A stretch of DNA of 64,000 nucleotides from Paracoccus sp. MBLB3053 (GTDB taxonomy: Bacteria; Pseudomonadota; Alphaproteobacteria; Rhodobacterales; Rhodobacteraceae). The notes beneath the pieces are model-generated. The model was not told where the DNA came from. It worked only from the letters and a program-made list of their open reading frames with translations, and did not search any database. The stretch spans positions 1 to 64,000 of the forward strand of contig NZ_JAVQLW010000003.1 in the NCBI RefSeq assembly GCF_031822435.1, given 5' to 3'. The translations under genes and the position numbers were made by a program. Below are positions 51,619 to 60,800 of the stretch, in pieces. Every line of letters starts with the position of its first letter. The stretch's first letter is position 1.

Positions 51619-52008
51619 ATGGCCCGTCGGGATTTTGATCCGGACAGCGTGCGCCCAGACGGGCGCCGCGCCGCGAAGGCTCGCCTATTCGACACCGAAG
51701 CCGCGGGCCCATGGCGCGGCTCCTGTCCCGGCGAGAAGATGGAAGCTCCGGTCACGGTTCTGGCCTATGGCACCGACAAACCCGGAGAGGGGCCGCGTCT
51801 GCATGTGCATCCCTATGACGAAACCTTTGTCATCATTGCCGGCCGAGCGCGGTTTTTCGTCGGTGATGAGGTGATAGATGCGGTTGCAGGAGAGGTGGTC
51901 TTCGGACCCAAGAGCGTACCCCACAGATTCGAAAATTTGGGACCGGGCAGGCTGCAGACAATCGACATCCATCATTCGCCCCGCTGGATCCAGACTGATC
52001 TTGACTAG
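51619..52008 (+). CDS. Cupin-domain protein
   Basis: A 129-residue single cupin. Motif 1 is seen as RLHVHPYDETFVIIAGRARF (about 60-79: H-x-H, then E) and motif 2 as PKSVPHRFENLG (about 98-109). The two His, the Glu and the later His form the usual metal site. Function cannot be given; small cupins of this kind are often isomerases, dioxygenases or sensors. It follows a GSU2403-type gene by about 100 bp. Confidence 0.78.
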   Translation: MARRDFDPDSVRPDGRRAAKARLFDTEAAGPWRGSCPGEKMEAPVTVLAYGTDKPGEGPRLHVHPYDETFVIIAGRARFFVGDEVIDAVAGEVVFGPKSVPHRFENLGPGRLQTIDIHHSPRWIQTDLD

Positions 52009-52224
52009 GCCAGCCCCGTAGCCGGTTGCGCCGACATATGGCGCACCGCGCCGCCATCGTCCCAAGCCAGAAATTCTTGGTCCTTTCGCGCTTGGCCATG
52101 GTCGATCGTTATCCTGCTGCCGTGCTTGCCCGGCAACCCGCCCGATATGATTGCGCTTGATCAGTGCCCGCGTGGCACGGGCATCGGACGTCTTTCGATC
52201 GGCCTTTTCCACTGTCCAGGGCGG

Positions 52225-52935
52225 TCAAACAACCTTGACGGCAATCTCCGAAACACCCTCGATCCGCCCCGAGATCTCGTCTCCCGGAACAATCGCCCCG
52301 ACACCTGCAGGCGTTCCGGCGAAGATCACGTCGCCCGGCTTCAACTCGAACAGACGCGAGAGATATGAAATCATTTCCGGCACCTTCCAGATCATCTGAT
52401 CCAGATCTCCGCTCTGGCGGATTGTCCCATTGACCTTGGCCCAGATCGCGCCCTGTGTCGGATGCCCGATCAGCGAGACGGGATGGATGGCGCTGCACGG
52501 CGCCGATGCCTCGAAGGACTTCGCGACCTCCCAAGGCCTTCCCATTTTCTTGGCCGAAGCCTGCAGGTCCCGGCGGGTCATGTCGAGGCCAGTGCCATAT
52601 CCGAAGACGCAATCAAGCGCGCTTTCCAATGGAATGTCCGTCCCCCCGGATTTCAGCGCGACCACCAGCTCGATCTCGTGGTGAACGTCGCTGCTGCAGG
52701 GGGGGTAGGGGAAGTCCTGTCCCGGCGGCACGATCGCGTCTGCGTTCTTCTGGAAAAAGAAGGGCGGCTCCCTGTCGGGATCGTGACCCATCTCGATTGC
52801 GTGCTCGGCAAAGTTGCGACCGACGCAGTAGATCCGACGCACCGGGAAAAGCTTGTCGCTGCCCGCGACCGGGATGGTCGGCGTTGGAGTGGGGGGGAAG
52901 ACATATTCCGCCGACTGCGTCATCTCGTTCATCAT
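52225..52935 (-). CDS. Fumarylacetoacetate-hydrolase-family protein, fumarylpyruvate hydrolase-like
   Basis: A 236-residue FAH-fold enzyme from ATG 52935 (GGGAGC upstream); the 53007 in-frame ATG overlaps the LysR gene. Conserved segments are YCVGRNFAEHAIEMGHDP (about 32-49), PYPPCSSDVHHEIELVVAL (metal Glu pair) and GYGTGLDMTRRDLQ. The YCVGRNFxxHAxEMG form matches fumarylpyruvate hydrolases of gentisate pathways, but no other gentisate gene is present. It lies downstream of the LysR gene on the same strand. Confidence 0.82.
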   Translation of the reverse strand: MMNEMTQSAEYVFPPTPTPTIPVAGSDKLFPVRRIYCVGRNFAEHAIEMGHDPDREPPFFFQKNADAIVPPGQDFPYPPCSSDVHHEIELVVALKSGGTDIPLESALDCVFGYGTGLDMTRRDLQASAKKMGRPWEVAKSFEASAPCSAIHPVSLIGHPTQGAIWAKVNGTIRQSGDLDQMIWKVPEMISYLSRLFELKPGDVIFAGTPAGVGAIVPGDEISGRIEGVSEIAVKVV

Positions 52936-53003
52936 CGTGCTCCCTGCGGTAGGCTGATTGGCTTCTTCGGCCTTTTCGAGGGTTGCCGACAAGAGCCTTT
53001 TCG

Positions 53004-53909
53004 TCACGCCGCGACATCCCCCTGCAGCGTTTCGCAGGCGATCTGCGTGAACCGCGTCATGGCCTCGGTCGGTTCAAATCTTGCCGCCCGGACAAGCACG
53101 ACCCGGCTTGGAGGCAGCGGTCCCGCCAGGCTGCGCATGACGACGCGCCGGCCGTCATAGGTCTGTTCATAGGGCAATTCCGTCGCGAGCAGGCCAACAC
53201 CGTGCCCATTCGCAACGAGAGCGCGAAGCATTTCGATGGACCCTGTCTCGGCGGCGATCGCGGGGCGGGCCCCAGCCATCTGGAAAAGCGAAAGGAAATA
53301 TCCGCGGCTGTGCGGCAGGCCGATCATGATCAGCGGATCTTCGGCCAGATCCCTCAGGTCGATAGTAGTCCGATCAGCCAGTCGGTGCTCCGGTGGAAGC
53401 ACTGCGCAGGGCGGGATCGCCGCCAGTTCGGTCGAAACGAGCCCCGCTGGCAGACCGACATCATAGACGAGCGCAAGGTCCAGTTCCCCCGCGAGGATCG
53501 CTTGACCGAGCGATCCGATATCCCCTTCGACAAAATCGAGAGTCGCACCCGGACAGGACTCTGCGAACCGACGCATGAGCATGGGAGCATATCGAGGACC
53601 GAGGGTTGAAAAGACCCCTAGTCGCAATTGCTGTGGGGTGTCGCCTGCCGTGCCGAAGATGCTGTCCGCCTCGGTTCGAAGGTTGCGCAGGCGCGCGATC
53701 CTGTCTCGTCCGTAAGGCGTTTGTTTCATGCCCTGACCGGGAAGCCGGATGAACAGCGCGGCGCCAAAATGAGCCTCGAACTGAGCGATGGCGACGGAGA
53801 TTGAAGGTTGCGACACGTTCAGCGCCCTGGCAGCGGCTGCGGTCGATCCTGTCTGCGCCACTGCAAGCAAATAGTCGATCTGCCGAAATCCGAATGGTAT
53901 AGGTTTCAT
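53004..53909 (-). CDS. LysR-family transcriptional regulator
   Basis: The 301-residue protein starts MKPIPFGFRQIDYLLAVAQ at 53909. Winged helix-turn-helix at about 8-65 (TGSTAAAARALNVSQPSISV), followed by the two-lobed ligand-binding domain. It is divergent from the CoA-transferase gene across 85 bp, the usual LysR layout, so it probably controls both the CoA-transferase/acyl-CoA dehydrogenase operon and the FAH gene. A longer reading from 53996 would overlap the divergent gene's start. Confidence 0.86.
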   Translation of the reverse strand: MKPIPFGFRQIDYLLAVAQTGSTAAAARALNVSQPSISVAIAQFEAHFGAALFIRLPGQGMKQTPYGRDRIARLRNLRTEADSIFGTAGDTPQQLRLGVFSTLGPRYAPMLMRRFAESCPGATLDFVEGDIGSLGQAILAGELDLALVYDVGLPAGLVSTELAAIPPCAVLPPEHRLADRTTIDLRDLAEDPLIMIGLPHSRGYFLSLFQMAGARPAIAAETGSIEMLRALVANGHGVGLLATELPYEQTYDGRRVVMRSLAGPLPPSRVVLVRAARFEPTEAMTRFTQIACETLQGDVAA

Positions 53910-53994
53910 CAATTTAGGATATACCAAACCATTGTTTCTGCCTATTGGGTAAATTCGCCTAGCCTGTGCCCGATACTGCGCCACAGGAGACGTC

Positions 53995-55143
53995 ATGGCA
54001 GCACGAACGAAACCTCTTTCCGGTCTTCAGGTCCTGGATTTCACCCGGGTTCTGGCAGGCCCCTATGCCTCGGCGCTGATGGCGGATCTTGGCGCAGAGG
54101 TCATCAAGGTCGAAGGGCCAGGGGGCGATGAATACCGCCATGTGGGCCCCTTCCGCGAGGGCGAAAGTGCCCTGTTTCAGGCGGCGAACCGTGGAAAGCG
54201 ATCGATCCTTCTCGATCTCAAGGACCCGGCGGACCGGAAGGTCGCGATTGCCCTTGCAAGCCGGGCCGACGTGGTCATCGAGAATTTCCGTCCCGGAGTG
54301 ATGGCCAGGCTGGGACTGGGGCCAGACGAATTGCGCAGGCGCAATCCTCGCCTTGTCTATGCCTCGATCTCGGGCTTCGGGCAAACTGGCCCAAATCACG
54401 CGCGCCCGGCCTATGACATCGTGCTGCAGGCGATGAGCGGAATGATGGCCCTGACCGGCGATGCGGACGGGCCGCCGATGATGGTGGGCGAGGCGATCGC
54501 CGATGTGGCGGGCGGTCTTTTTGCAGCTTGGGGGATCATGGCCGCGCTGTTCGAACGTGAGCGCACGGGCGAAGGGCGGGTCATCGATCTTGCGCTATTC
54601 GATGCGCTGGCCTCGATGATGCCGACCGCCGCAGCGCGCGTCCTCGTCTGCGGGCAGGACCCTTCACGCGTGGGAAGCCGCCATGCCCTTTCGGCACCCT
54701 TCGGGGTTTATCCCGCTGGCAAAGGGCATTTCGCCGTCGCAGTTCTGAACGACCGTCTTTTCATCCGCTTTGCGCAGGCGATCGGTCGGCCAGAGCTGGC
54801 TGCCGATCCGCGTTTCGCCACGGATGCCGAGCGTCGCCTTCATGAGCCTGTTCTTGCCGAGGCGATTACATCCTGGGCGTCCGATCGCGATGCTGCAGAA
54901 GTCGTGGCAGCCCTGACCGAGGCGGGCATTCCCGCAGCACCCCTTTCGACCGCGCGCGAGGCCTGGAGTTCAGGGCAGGTGGTGTCTCGAGGGCTCGCGT
55001 CGCCGGTCGATCATCCCATCTTGGGGCAAGTCGCATTGCCCGAGCAACCCGTGCATTTTTCCGATGTGCCGCGCGGCAATCGCCGTCCCGCGCCGGCGCT
55101 CGACGAACATGGCGCGCAAATCCGCGCCGAACTGGAGAAGTAG
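53995..55143 (+). CDS. Family III CoA transferase (CaiB/BaiF type)
   Basis: A 382-residue class III CoA transferase. Landmarks are LDFTRVLAGPYASALMADLG (about 14-33), the ribbon GAEVIKVEGPGGDEYR, and the catalytic Asp in VGEAIADVAGGLFAAWG (about 168). The C-terminal region has SAPFGVYPAGKGHFAVAV. It moves CoA between acids through an aspartyl-CoA thioester. The acyl-CoA dehydrogenase follows 3 bp later, so the acid is activated and then oxidised. The substrate is unknown. Confidence 0.88.
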   Translation: MAARTKPLSGLQVLDFTRVLAGPYASALMADLGAEVIKVEGPGGDEYRHVGPFREGESALFQAANRGKRSILLDLKDPADRKVAIALASRADVVIENFRPGVMARLGLGPDELRRRNPRLVYASISGFGQTGPNHARPAYDIVLQAMSGMMALTGDADGPPMMVGEAIADVAGGLFAAWGIMAALFERERTGEGRVIDLALFDALASMMPTAAARVLVCGQDPSRVGSRHALSAPFGVYPAGKGHFAVAVLNDRLFIRFAQAIGRPELAADPRFATDAERRLHEPVLAEAITSWASDRDAAEVVAALTEAGIPAAPLSTAREAWSSGQVVSRGLASPVDHPILGQVALPEQPVHFSDVPRGNRRPAPALDEHGAQIRAELEK

Positions 55144-55146
55144 TCA

Positions 55147-56274
55147 ATGGAGTGGAATGACGACGAAGCAGCGATCCTCGATCAGATCGGGCGTTTTGCC
55201 GCGGAAGTGCTTGAACCCCGCGCGGCGGGGCTGGACGAAGCCCAGACCTTCGCCACCTGCCACCTTCCCATGATGGCCGAGCTGGGGCTGATGGGGCTTA
55301 ACCTTCCGGAAGAGGAAGGCGGGCTTGGCCTGTCCGGCCCCGCGCTTTACCGTGCGGTCGAAATCATTGCCGGGGCCTGCGGATCAACCGCCTCGATGTT
55401 GACGGCGCATTACCTCGCCACGGATAGCCTTCATCTGGGCGCCGATCCTGAACTCAAGGCGCGGCTCCTGCCGCGCGCGGCATCGGGTGCGTTGGGCGCC
55501 TTTGCGCTGACCGAGCCCGAGGCGGGGTCGAATCCTGCCGACATGCGAACGACGGCCCGTCGCGAGGGGAGTGGCTATCGCATTCGCGGGACGAAGGCCT
55601 TCATCTCGAATGCGGGCGCGGCCGATTTCATCGTGGTTTATGCCAAGTCCGACCCCGAAGCCGGCGCGCGTGGCGTCTCGGCATTCCTCGTCGAGCCAGG
55701 TGTGACGCCGGGTGTGAGCGTCGCCCCGGCCGAGCGGACGATGGGCCTGCGGGGAGGCCATGTCTTCGGCGTCACGTTCGATTGCGTCGTCCCCGAAGAA
55801 AACCGCATCGGTCCCGAAGGAACGGGCTTTCGTACGGCGATGCGCGTTCTGGACAATGGCCGCATCGAAGTCGCGGCGCAGGCCACGGGGATCGCGGCCG
55901 CGGCCCTTGAGGCGTCGATCCGCTACGCACGAGAACGCCGGGTCGGTGGACAGCCGATCGGGGAATTTCAGGGTCTGCAATGGATGCTGGCGGATAGTGC
56001 CAACGATCTCGCTGCCGCGAGGGCACTGGGATATGCGGCGGCACGGCTGCGCGGGACCGGGGCGCGACATGCGACCGAAAGCGCTCATGCCAAGCTTTTT
56101 GCATCCGAGGCGGCATTTCGCATTGCCGATCGCGCCCTGCAGATCCATGGCGGCTACGGTTATTGCCGGGACTTCCCGCTTGAACGCTACCTGAGAGACC
56201 TGCGGATATTTCGCATCTATGAAGGAAGCTCCGAGATCCAGCGCACAATCATCGCCCGAAATCTGCTGGCGTGA
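55147..56274 (+). CDS. Acyl-CoA dehydrogenase
   Basis: A 375-residue flavoenzyme with the usual three domains. Landmarks are FALTEPEAGSNPADMRTTAR (FAD/substrate, about 122-141), IRGTKAFISNAGAADF, then LQIHGGYGYCRDFPLERYLR (about 326-345) and the catalytic base Glu in FRIYEGSSEIQR. It oxidises an acyl-CoA at alpha-beta. With the CoA transferase it forms a short CoA-dependent acid degradation module. Confidence 0.9.
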   Translation: MEWNDDEAAILDQIGRFAAEVLEPRAAGLDEAQTFATCHLPMMAELGLMGLNLPEEEGGLGLSGPALYRAVEIIAGACGSTASMLTAHYLATDSLHLGADPELKARLLPRAASGALGAFALTEPEAGSNPADMRTTARREGSGYRIRGTKAFISNAGAADFIVVYAKSDPEAGARGVSAFLVEPGVTPGVSVAPAERTMGLRGGHVFGVTFDCVVPEENRIGPEGTGFRTAMRVLDNGRIEVAAQATGIAAAALEASIRYARERRVGGQPIGEFQGLQWMLADSANDLAAARALGYAAARLRGTGARHATESAHAKLFASEAAFRIADRALQIHGGYGYCRDFPLERYLRDLRIFRIYEGSSEIQRTIIARNLLA

Positions 56275-56282
56275 ATCCGCGG

Positions 56283-56329
56283 GCGGGGCCGGGGCCATGC
56301 CCCGCGCCAGGCGGCCCCTCGATGGGGCC
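56283..56329 (+). terminator. Two GC-rich hairpins after the acyl-CoA dehydrogenase gene
   Basis: GCGGGGC (56283-56289) pairs with GCCCCGC (56299-56305), and GGCCCC (56313-56318) with GGGGCC (56324-56329). No T-tract follows. They are probably transcript ends or stabilising structures between convergent genes. Confidence 0.4.
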
Positions 56330-56358
56330 GACCGGGCGAGCCTTCCTCGATCAGGCGA

Positions 56359-56760
56359 TCACTTCAAGAGTTCCGACGCCAGGCCGAGGACATGGACGAT
56401 CTTGAGCGAACTCGCATCAACGAGCACCACGCGATCCTCCACGACACGATAGTCGCGACCTGCGCCCGGCCCGGCAAGCCGCCGCAACTCATCGGACCTA
56501 AGCGTCCGGCCGTTCCTCGCCGACCCGCCCGTTCGTGGCGCAGCGTGTTGTTGCTGCGTGGTGACGGATTTTGCCCCCTTATTTGCAGCTTGTGCCTGAG
56601 GCGCCTTTTTCTGCTCGGTCTTCTCGCCCGCCGCCAAGGGCTGCACACAGTTCGGTTTGTCGTGTTGGCAGGGGCTTTGTTCCGCCGGCGCGGCCAGTGC
56701 TGGGGTGCAGGCCAGGTTCGCAAGGCCCAGTGCCGCGGAAATCAGAAACTTTCTCATCAT
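56359..56760 (-). CDS. Small exported protein with a RcnB/DUF1236-like tail
   Basis: A 133-residue protein with a signal peptide (about 1-24, KFLISAALGLANLACTPALA). A Cys pair (SPCQHDKPNC) and a Lys/Gln/Ala-rich linker (about 45-85) lead to a compact C-terminal segment GRDYRVVEDRVVLVDASSLK with the look of RcnB or DUF1236 domains. Periplasmic; function unknown. An ATG pair at 56760/56757 is the start. Confidence 0.65.
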   Translation of the reverse strand: MMRKFLISAALGLANLACTPALAAPAEQSPCQHDKPNCVQPLAAGEKTEQKKAPQAQAANKGAKSVTTQQQHAAPRTGGSARNGRTLRSDELRRLAGPGAGRDYRVVEDRVVLVDASSLKIVHVLGLASELLK

Positions 56761-57262
56761 AGTCCCGAAATTGTTGAAAAGTGGAAATGGTCGGCTGGCA
56801 GGGTGCCATTTGCGTCGCCCCGGCCATGACAGGGGCAGCCCCGAGGGCCAGCAGGGGTGACGCCAAGAAGGGTCTTGAGAGAGAGGGGGCGGGTCACGGG
56901 ATTAACCTTCCATCGCTTGTGTCGTCGATCAGGCTAATCCGGCATTTTTTCTCCCTTTCGTCCGGCGCGTGACGAAACCTTTCTGCGGAAAATGAATTTG
57001 CAACCGCGTGTTTCTGTCCGCTTGGGCATGTCGTATTGCAGGCCCTCCTATCCGCACGCAACGAGGTCCCCCGACATGGGGCCCTTCGCCGCGAACCGCG
57101 TGCGGCCATGCTGGAACCGCCGTCCCGCCCTGGCTCGAACCAGCCAAGCGGATGCCTGACCGAACGAACGCCTGTACTGTGTCATTCGTCACATGGTGCC
57201 AGGGCACGCCCGGAAAGCCGGTCGCGGCAAATCGAGAACGACCGGTCAAGCTGGCGCGCGTC
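56761..57262. other. Intergenic region without a supported gene
   Basis: About 500 bp between two minus-strand genes. Short ORFs are present in both strands without domain or RBS support. I recognise no repeat or RNA gene. Confidence 0.35.
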
Positions 57263-58216
57263 CTACGTCTCTTGTGCGGCGCCCTTGATACGCGGGCTCT
57301 GGGATTGCCGGATCGGGTGACCGTAAGCGCGCCGGTACGCCTTGCACAGCGCCGCGGCATCCGCATATCCGCAGCGCAGAGCGATTTCGCGCAGGTCATA
57401 GGATGAACCGTCCGCCAGTTCGCGGGCATGCGACAAACGCATCATCTGGAAGTAACGTCCGGGCGACATCCCAAGCTCGGCCTTGAAAAGGCGGTCCAGC
57501 TTGCTCAACGAAAGGCCGCAGCAGCTGGCGATCTCGCTCAGAGTCGGGGGGGTCTCGATCGTTTCGGCCATCAGGTTGACGACCTGCCGAAGCCGCGCGG
57601 TTCCCTTCCCGACAAGTCGCGCCGCCGTCGACAGGGCATTTTGCTGCCTGTCGAAGTCATGGAGGAACATCGAGGAAGCGATGAATGCATTGGCCGGACC
57701 GAAGCGCTCTGAAATGAAGGCCAGCATCAGGTCAAGGGCCGCGGACGCGCCCCCGCAACTCCAGACCTTTCCCTCCATCACATAGGGTGCGGGATCGACG
57801 TGAACTTGCGGGAATGTCTCGGCAAAGTCGGGCAGCAGCGACCAGTGTAGGGTCGCGCGCTGATCGCGCAAAAGGCCGGCAGCAGCGATGAGCCAGGCGC
57901 CGGTATCCGCTCCGACGACAATTCTGCCTTGCCGCGAAAGCGCCAGGATCTGGCGCAGCGTGCTTCTCGTGGCATGTTCGCGGTAGCCGTAGCCCGCCAC
58001 CACCACCAACAGATCGATCGCACCTGCGCCATCGGCAGGTCTGTCCGGCGAGATCAGAAGGCCGCTGGAAGACCTGATCGGCTGATCCCCGTCCGTCAGG
58101 ATCTGCCACAGGATTTCTATGCGCGCCTGATCGCGAACGGCCCGAAGGGGCTCGAGCAGGCAGGAAAGGACCATGTTCGAAAAGCCTTCGAACAGCAGGA
58201 AAGTGACGCGAACCAT
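57263..58216 (-). CDS. GlxA/CdhR-type AraC regulator, left of the carnitine genes
   Basis: A 317-residue protein with a DJ-1/PfpI-like N-terminal domain (about 1-180; VRVTFLLFEGFSNMVLS start, VVGADTGAWLIAAAGLL at the nucleophile-elbow position with Asp-Thr rather than Cys). A C-terminal AraC-type double HTH follows (about 215-310, LSEIASCCGLSLSKLDRLFK, LREIALRCGYADAAALCKAY). The group includes CdhR, the activator of carnitine dehydrogenase genes. It is divergent from the BKACE/carnitine dehydrogenase operon. Confidence 0.85.
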   Translation of the reverse strand: MVRVTFLLFEGFSNMVLSCLLEPLRAVRDQARIEILWQILTDGDQPIRSSSGLLISPDRPADGAGAIDLLVVVAGYGYREHATRSTLRQILALSRQGRIVVGADTGAWLIAAAGLLRDQRATLHWSLLPDFAETFPQVHVDPAPYVMEGKVWSCGGASAALDLMLAFISERFGPANAFIASSMFLHDFDRQQNALSTAARLVGKGTARLRQVVNLMAETIETPPTLSEIASCCGLSLSKLDRLFKAELGMSPGRYFQMMRLSHARELADGSSYDLREIALRCGYADAAALCKAYRRAYGHPIRQSQSPRIKGAAQET

Positions 58217-58233
58217 TCAAAAATATGACCGAA

Positions 58234-58262
58234 TTGGACAAGAACGTGACATGATAGGACAA
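58234..58262. promoter_or_regulatory. 21-bp-spaced direct repeats TNGGACAA
   Basis: TTGGACAA at 58234 and TAGGACAA at 58255 are direct repeats exactly two helical turns apart, in the 120-bp gap between the AraC-type regulator and the BKACE gene. AraC-family activators typically bind such direct repeats. The placement suits either divergent promoter. Confidence 0.5.
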
Positions 58263-58336
58263 TGGCTGACGGGTGTAACCCCCTAGCATCAGCCGAAAGA
58301 AAAGCCGCGCCATGCGGCTGCTGTCGGGAGTTCGAA

Positions 58337-59260
58337 ATGCCGCTCACCATGAACCGCGAGGTTTTCATCACCTGTGCCGTTACGGGTTCCGGGGGAACCC
58401 AGGACCGGTCACCGCATGTTCCGCGCAGCCCGCGCGCGATTGCCGAGAGCGCGATCGCGGCGGCGAAGGCGGGCGCGGCGGTTGTGCATTGCCATGTGCG
58501 CGACCCCGAGACGGGCAAGCCCTCGCGCCGGCTCGACCTTTATCGCGAGGTGACCGATCGGATCCGCGATGCCGAGGTCGACGTGGTGCTGAACCTGACC
58601 GCGGGCATGGGGGGTGACCTGGTTCTGGGCTCGCCCGAGGCGCCGCTGCCCTTCAACGCGGCTGGCACGGACATGGTGGGCGCGAATGCGCGCATGGCCC
58701 ATGTCGCCGAATGCCTGCCCGAGATCTGCACGCTGGATTGCGGCACGATGAACTTCGCCGAGGCGGATTACGTCATGACCAACACGCCCGGCATGCTGCG
58801 CGCGATGGGCGGCATGATGACGGCGCTTGGCGTCAAGCCCGAGATCGAGGCCTTCGACACCGGGCATCTGTGGTTTGCCAAGCAGCTTGTCGCCGAGGGC
58901 GTGCTGACCGGCCCGGCTCTGGTGCAGCTTTGCATGGGGGTGCCGTGGGGGGCGCCCAATGACCTCAATACCTTCCTTGCGATGGTGAATGCGGTGCCCT
59001 CGGACTGGAACTGGTCGGCCTTCAGCCTGGGCCGGGACCAGATGGCCTATGTCTCGGCCGCGGTTCTGGCCGGGGGCAATGTGCGGGTCGGGCTCGAGGA
59101 CAACCTGTGGCTCGGCAAGGGCCAGCTTGCGACCAATGCGCAGCTGGTCGACCGCGCGGTGACGATCATCGAAAGCATGGGGGCGCGGGTGATCGGCCCC
59201 GATGCGGTGCGCGAAAGGCTGGGCCTGGTGAAGCGGGCGCCGGTGGGGGTGATGGCATGA
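58337..59260 (+). CDS. BKACE-family protein, probable dehydrocarnitine cleavage enzyme
   Basis: The 307-residue protein is a DUF849/BKACE TIM barrel. The Zn-binding His pair is in AAVVHCHVRDPETGKPSR (about 46-63) and the Glu and Asp of the active site lie near EIEAFDTGHLWFAK (about 169-182). Family members condense a 3-oxo acid with acetyl-CoA and split off a new CoA ester plus acetoacetate. In front of carnitine dehydrogenase the 3-oxo acid is dehydrocarnitine, giving betainyl-CoA. Its TGA overlaps the next ATG. Confidence 0.87.
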   Translation: MPLTMNREVFITCAVTGSGGTQDRSPHVPRSPRAIAESAIAAAKAGAAVVHCHVRDPETGKPSRRLDLYREVTDRIRDAEVDVVLNLTAGMGGDLVLGSPEAPLPFNAAGTDMVGANARMAHVAECLPEICTLDCGTMNFAEADYVMTNTPGMLRAMGGMMTALGVKPEIEAFDTGHLWFAKQLVAEGVLTGPALVQLCMGVPWGAPNDLNTFLAMVNAVPSDWNWSAFSLGRDQMAYVSAAVLAGGNVRVGLEDNLWLGKGQLATNAQLVDRAVTIIESMGARVIGPDAVRERLGLVKRAPVGVMA

Positions 59261-60696
59261 GCAAGGCTGCGATCATTGGCGGCGGCGTCATCGGCGGCGG
59301 CTGGGCGGCGCGGTTCCTGCTGAACGGCTGGGACGTGGCGGTCTGTGACCCCGATCCCGAGGCCGGGCGCAAGATCGGCGAGGTGCTGGCCAATGCCCGC
59401 CGCTCGCTGCCCGCGCTTTACGACCGCGCCCTGCCCGCCGAGGGCAAGCTGAGCTTCCACACCGACCTCGCCGAAGCCGTCAAAGGCGCAAAATGGGTCC
59501 AGGAAAGCGTGCCGGAAACGCTTGAGTTGAAACACAGGGTTCTGCCCGCCATCCAGGCGGCGGTCGGTCCCGATGCGATCATCGGCTCATCGACCTCGGG
59601 CTTCAAACCCTCAGAACTGAACGCGGCCGGAACGCGTGCCATCGTCGCCCATCCGTTCAATCCCGTCTACCTGCTGCCGCTGGTCGAACTGGTCGGTGAT
59701 CCTGACACCTGCGCGCAAGCCGCGGAGATCCTGCGCGGCATTGGCATGTTTCCCTTGCATGTCCGCAAGGAAATCGACGCCCATATCGCGGACCGGCTGC
59801 TCGAAGCCGTCTGGCGTGAGGCACTTTGGCTGGTCAAGGACGGCGTTGCCACGACCGAGGAAATCGACGAGTCGATCCGGATGGCCTTTGGTATTCGCTG
59901 GGCGCAGATGGGCCTTTTCGAGACATATCGCATCGCGGGTGGCGAAGCGGGCATGAAACATTTCATGGCGCAATTCGGCCCGGCCTTGTCCTGGCCCTGG
60001 ACGAAGCTCATGGACGTGCCCGAGTTCAATGACGCGTTGGTCGATCTGATCGCCTCGCAATCTGATGCACAATCGGGCCATCTCTCGATCCGCGAGCTTG
60101 AACGCCTGCGCGACGATAACGTGGTCGGCATGATCCGGGCGCTGCGTCGGTCGGGCAGCGGGGCGGGGGGCGTGGTGCGCGCGCATGAGGGCGGTCTTGT
60201 CCAGGGGGGTGAGCACGAGGGCCTGCCGATCACTGTGGCCCGACAGGTTCCGACGACCTGGACCGATTACAACGGTCACATGAACGAGACGCATTACCTT
60301 GAGGCCGCCTCGATTGCGACGGATCGCTTCATGGAGATGATCGGGGCCGATGCAGCATATGTCGCGTCCGGGAAAAGCTATTTCACCGTCGAGAACCATG
60401 TCCGCTATCTGGACGAGGTCCATGCCGGTGAGCGGCTTACAGTTACGACGCAGGTTCTGGCGGCCGAAGGCAAGAAGATGCAGCTGTTCCACCGCTTATG
60501 GCGCGAGGACGACCGGCTCGCGGCCACGGTGGAGACGCTGCTTCTGCATACCGATCTGACCACGCGCCGGACCAGCCTTCCCGAGCCGCAAGTGACCGCG
60601 GCACTGACGGGATGGGCCGCGCGCCACGCCGCAATGCCGGCGGATGGAGCAGGCCGCTTTGTTGGTCAACGAGTTCCGGCTCCGGAAACGGTGTAG
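59257..60696 (+). CDS. L-carnitine 3-dehydrogenase fused to a betainyl-CoA thioesterase
   Basis: The 479-residue protein has an NAD-binding Rossmann start (GGGVIGGGWAARFLLNGWDV), the 3-hydroxyacyl-CoA dehydrogenase-like catalytic His in IVAHPFNPVYLLPLVELVGD (about 130), and a dehydrogenase domain that ends near 320. The C-terminal 150 residues (PTTWTDYNGHMNETHYLEAA) form a hot-dog thioesterase with the family's Asp in TDYNGHMN. Such fusions are known in other carnitine degraders. It oxidises carnitine to dehydrocarnitine and later hydrolyses the betainyl-CoA made by the BKACE enzyme, releasing glycine betaine. ATG overlaps the BKACE stop. Confidence 0.9.
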   Translation: MSKAAIIGGGVIGGGWAARFLLNGWDVAVCDPDPEAGRKIGEVLANARRSLPALYDRALPAEGKLSFHTDLAEAVKGAKWVQESVPETLELKHRVLPAIQAAVGPDAIIGSSTSGFKPSELNAAGTRAIVAHPFNPVYLLPLVELVGDPDTCAQAAEILRGIGMFPLHVRKEIDAHIADRLLEAVWREALWLVKDGVATTEEIDESIRMAFGIRWAQMGLFETYRIAGGEAGMKHFMAQFGPALSWPWTKLMDVPEFNDALVDLIASQSDAQSGHLSIRELERLRDDNVVGMIRALRRSGSGAGGVVRAHEGGLVQGGEHEGLPITVARQVPTTWTDYNGHMNETHYLEAASIATDRFMEMIGADAAYVASGKSYFTVENHVRYLDEVHAGERLTVTTQVLAAEGKKMQLFHRLWREDDRLAATVETLLLHTDLTTRRTSLPEPQVTAALTGWAARHAAMPADGAGRFVGQRVPAPETV

Positions 60697-60740
60697 CGGG
60701 AGCGGGGGGGCTACGGCCCCTCGCCATTCGGCGAGAAAGG

Positions 60741-60758
60741 GGGTCAATCGCTTGACCC
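60741..60758. promoter_or_regulatory. Palindrome before the second GlxA-type regulator
   Basis: GGGTCAA-TCGC-TTGACCC, a perfect 7-bp inverted repeat 42 bp before ATG 60801 and 44 bp after the carnitine dehydrogenase stop. It may be an operator for the regulator gene, or a weak terminator for the upstream operon (CCCTTTCG follows). Confidence 0.45.
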
Positions 60759-60800
60759 TTTCGTCGGAACCCGTCTTATCATTTGCGCAGAAGCTTTTAC

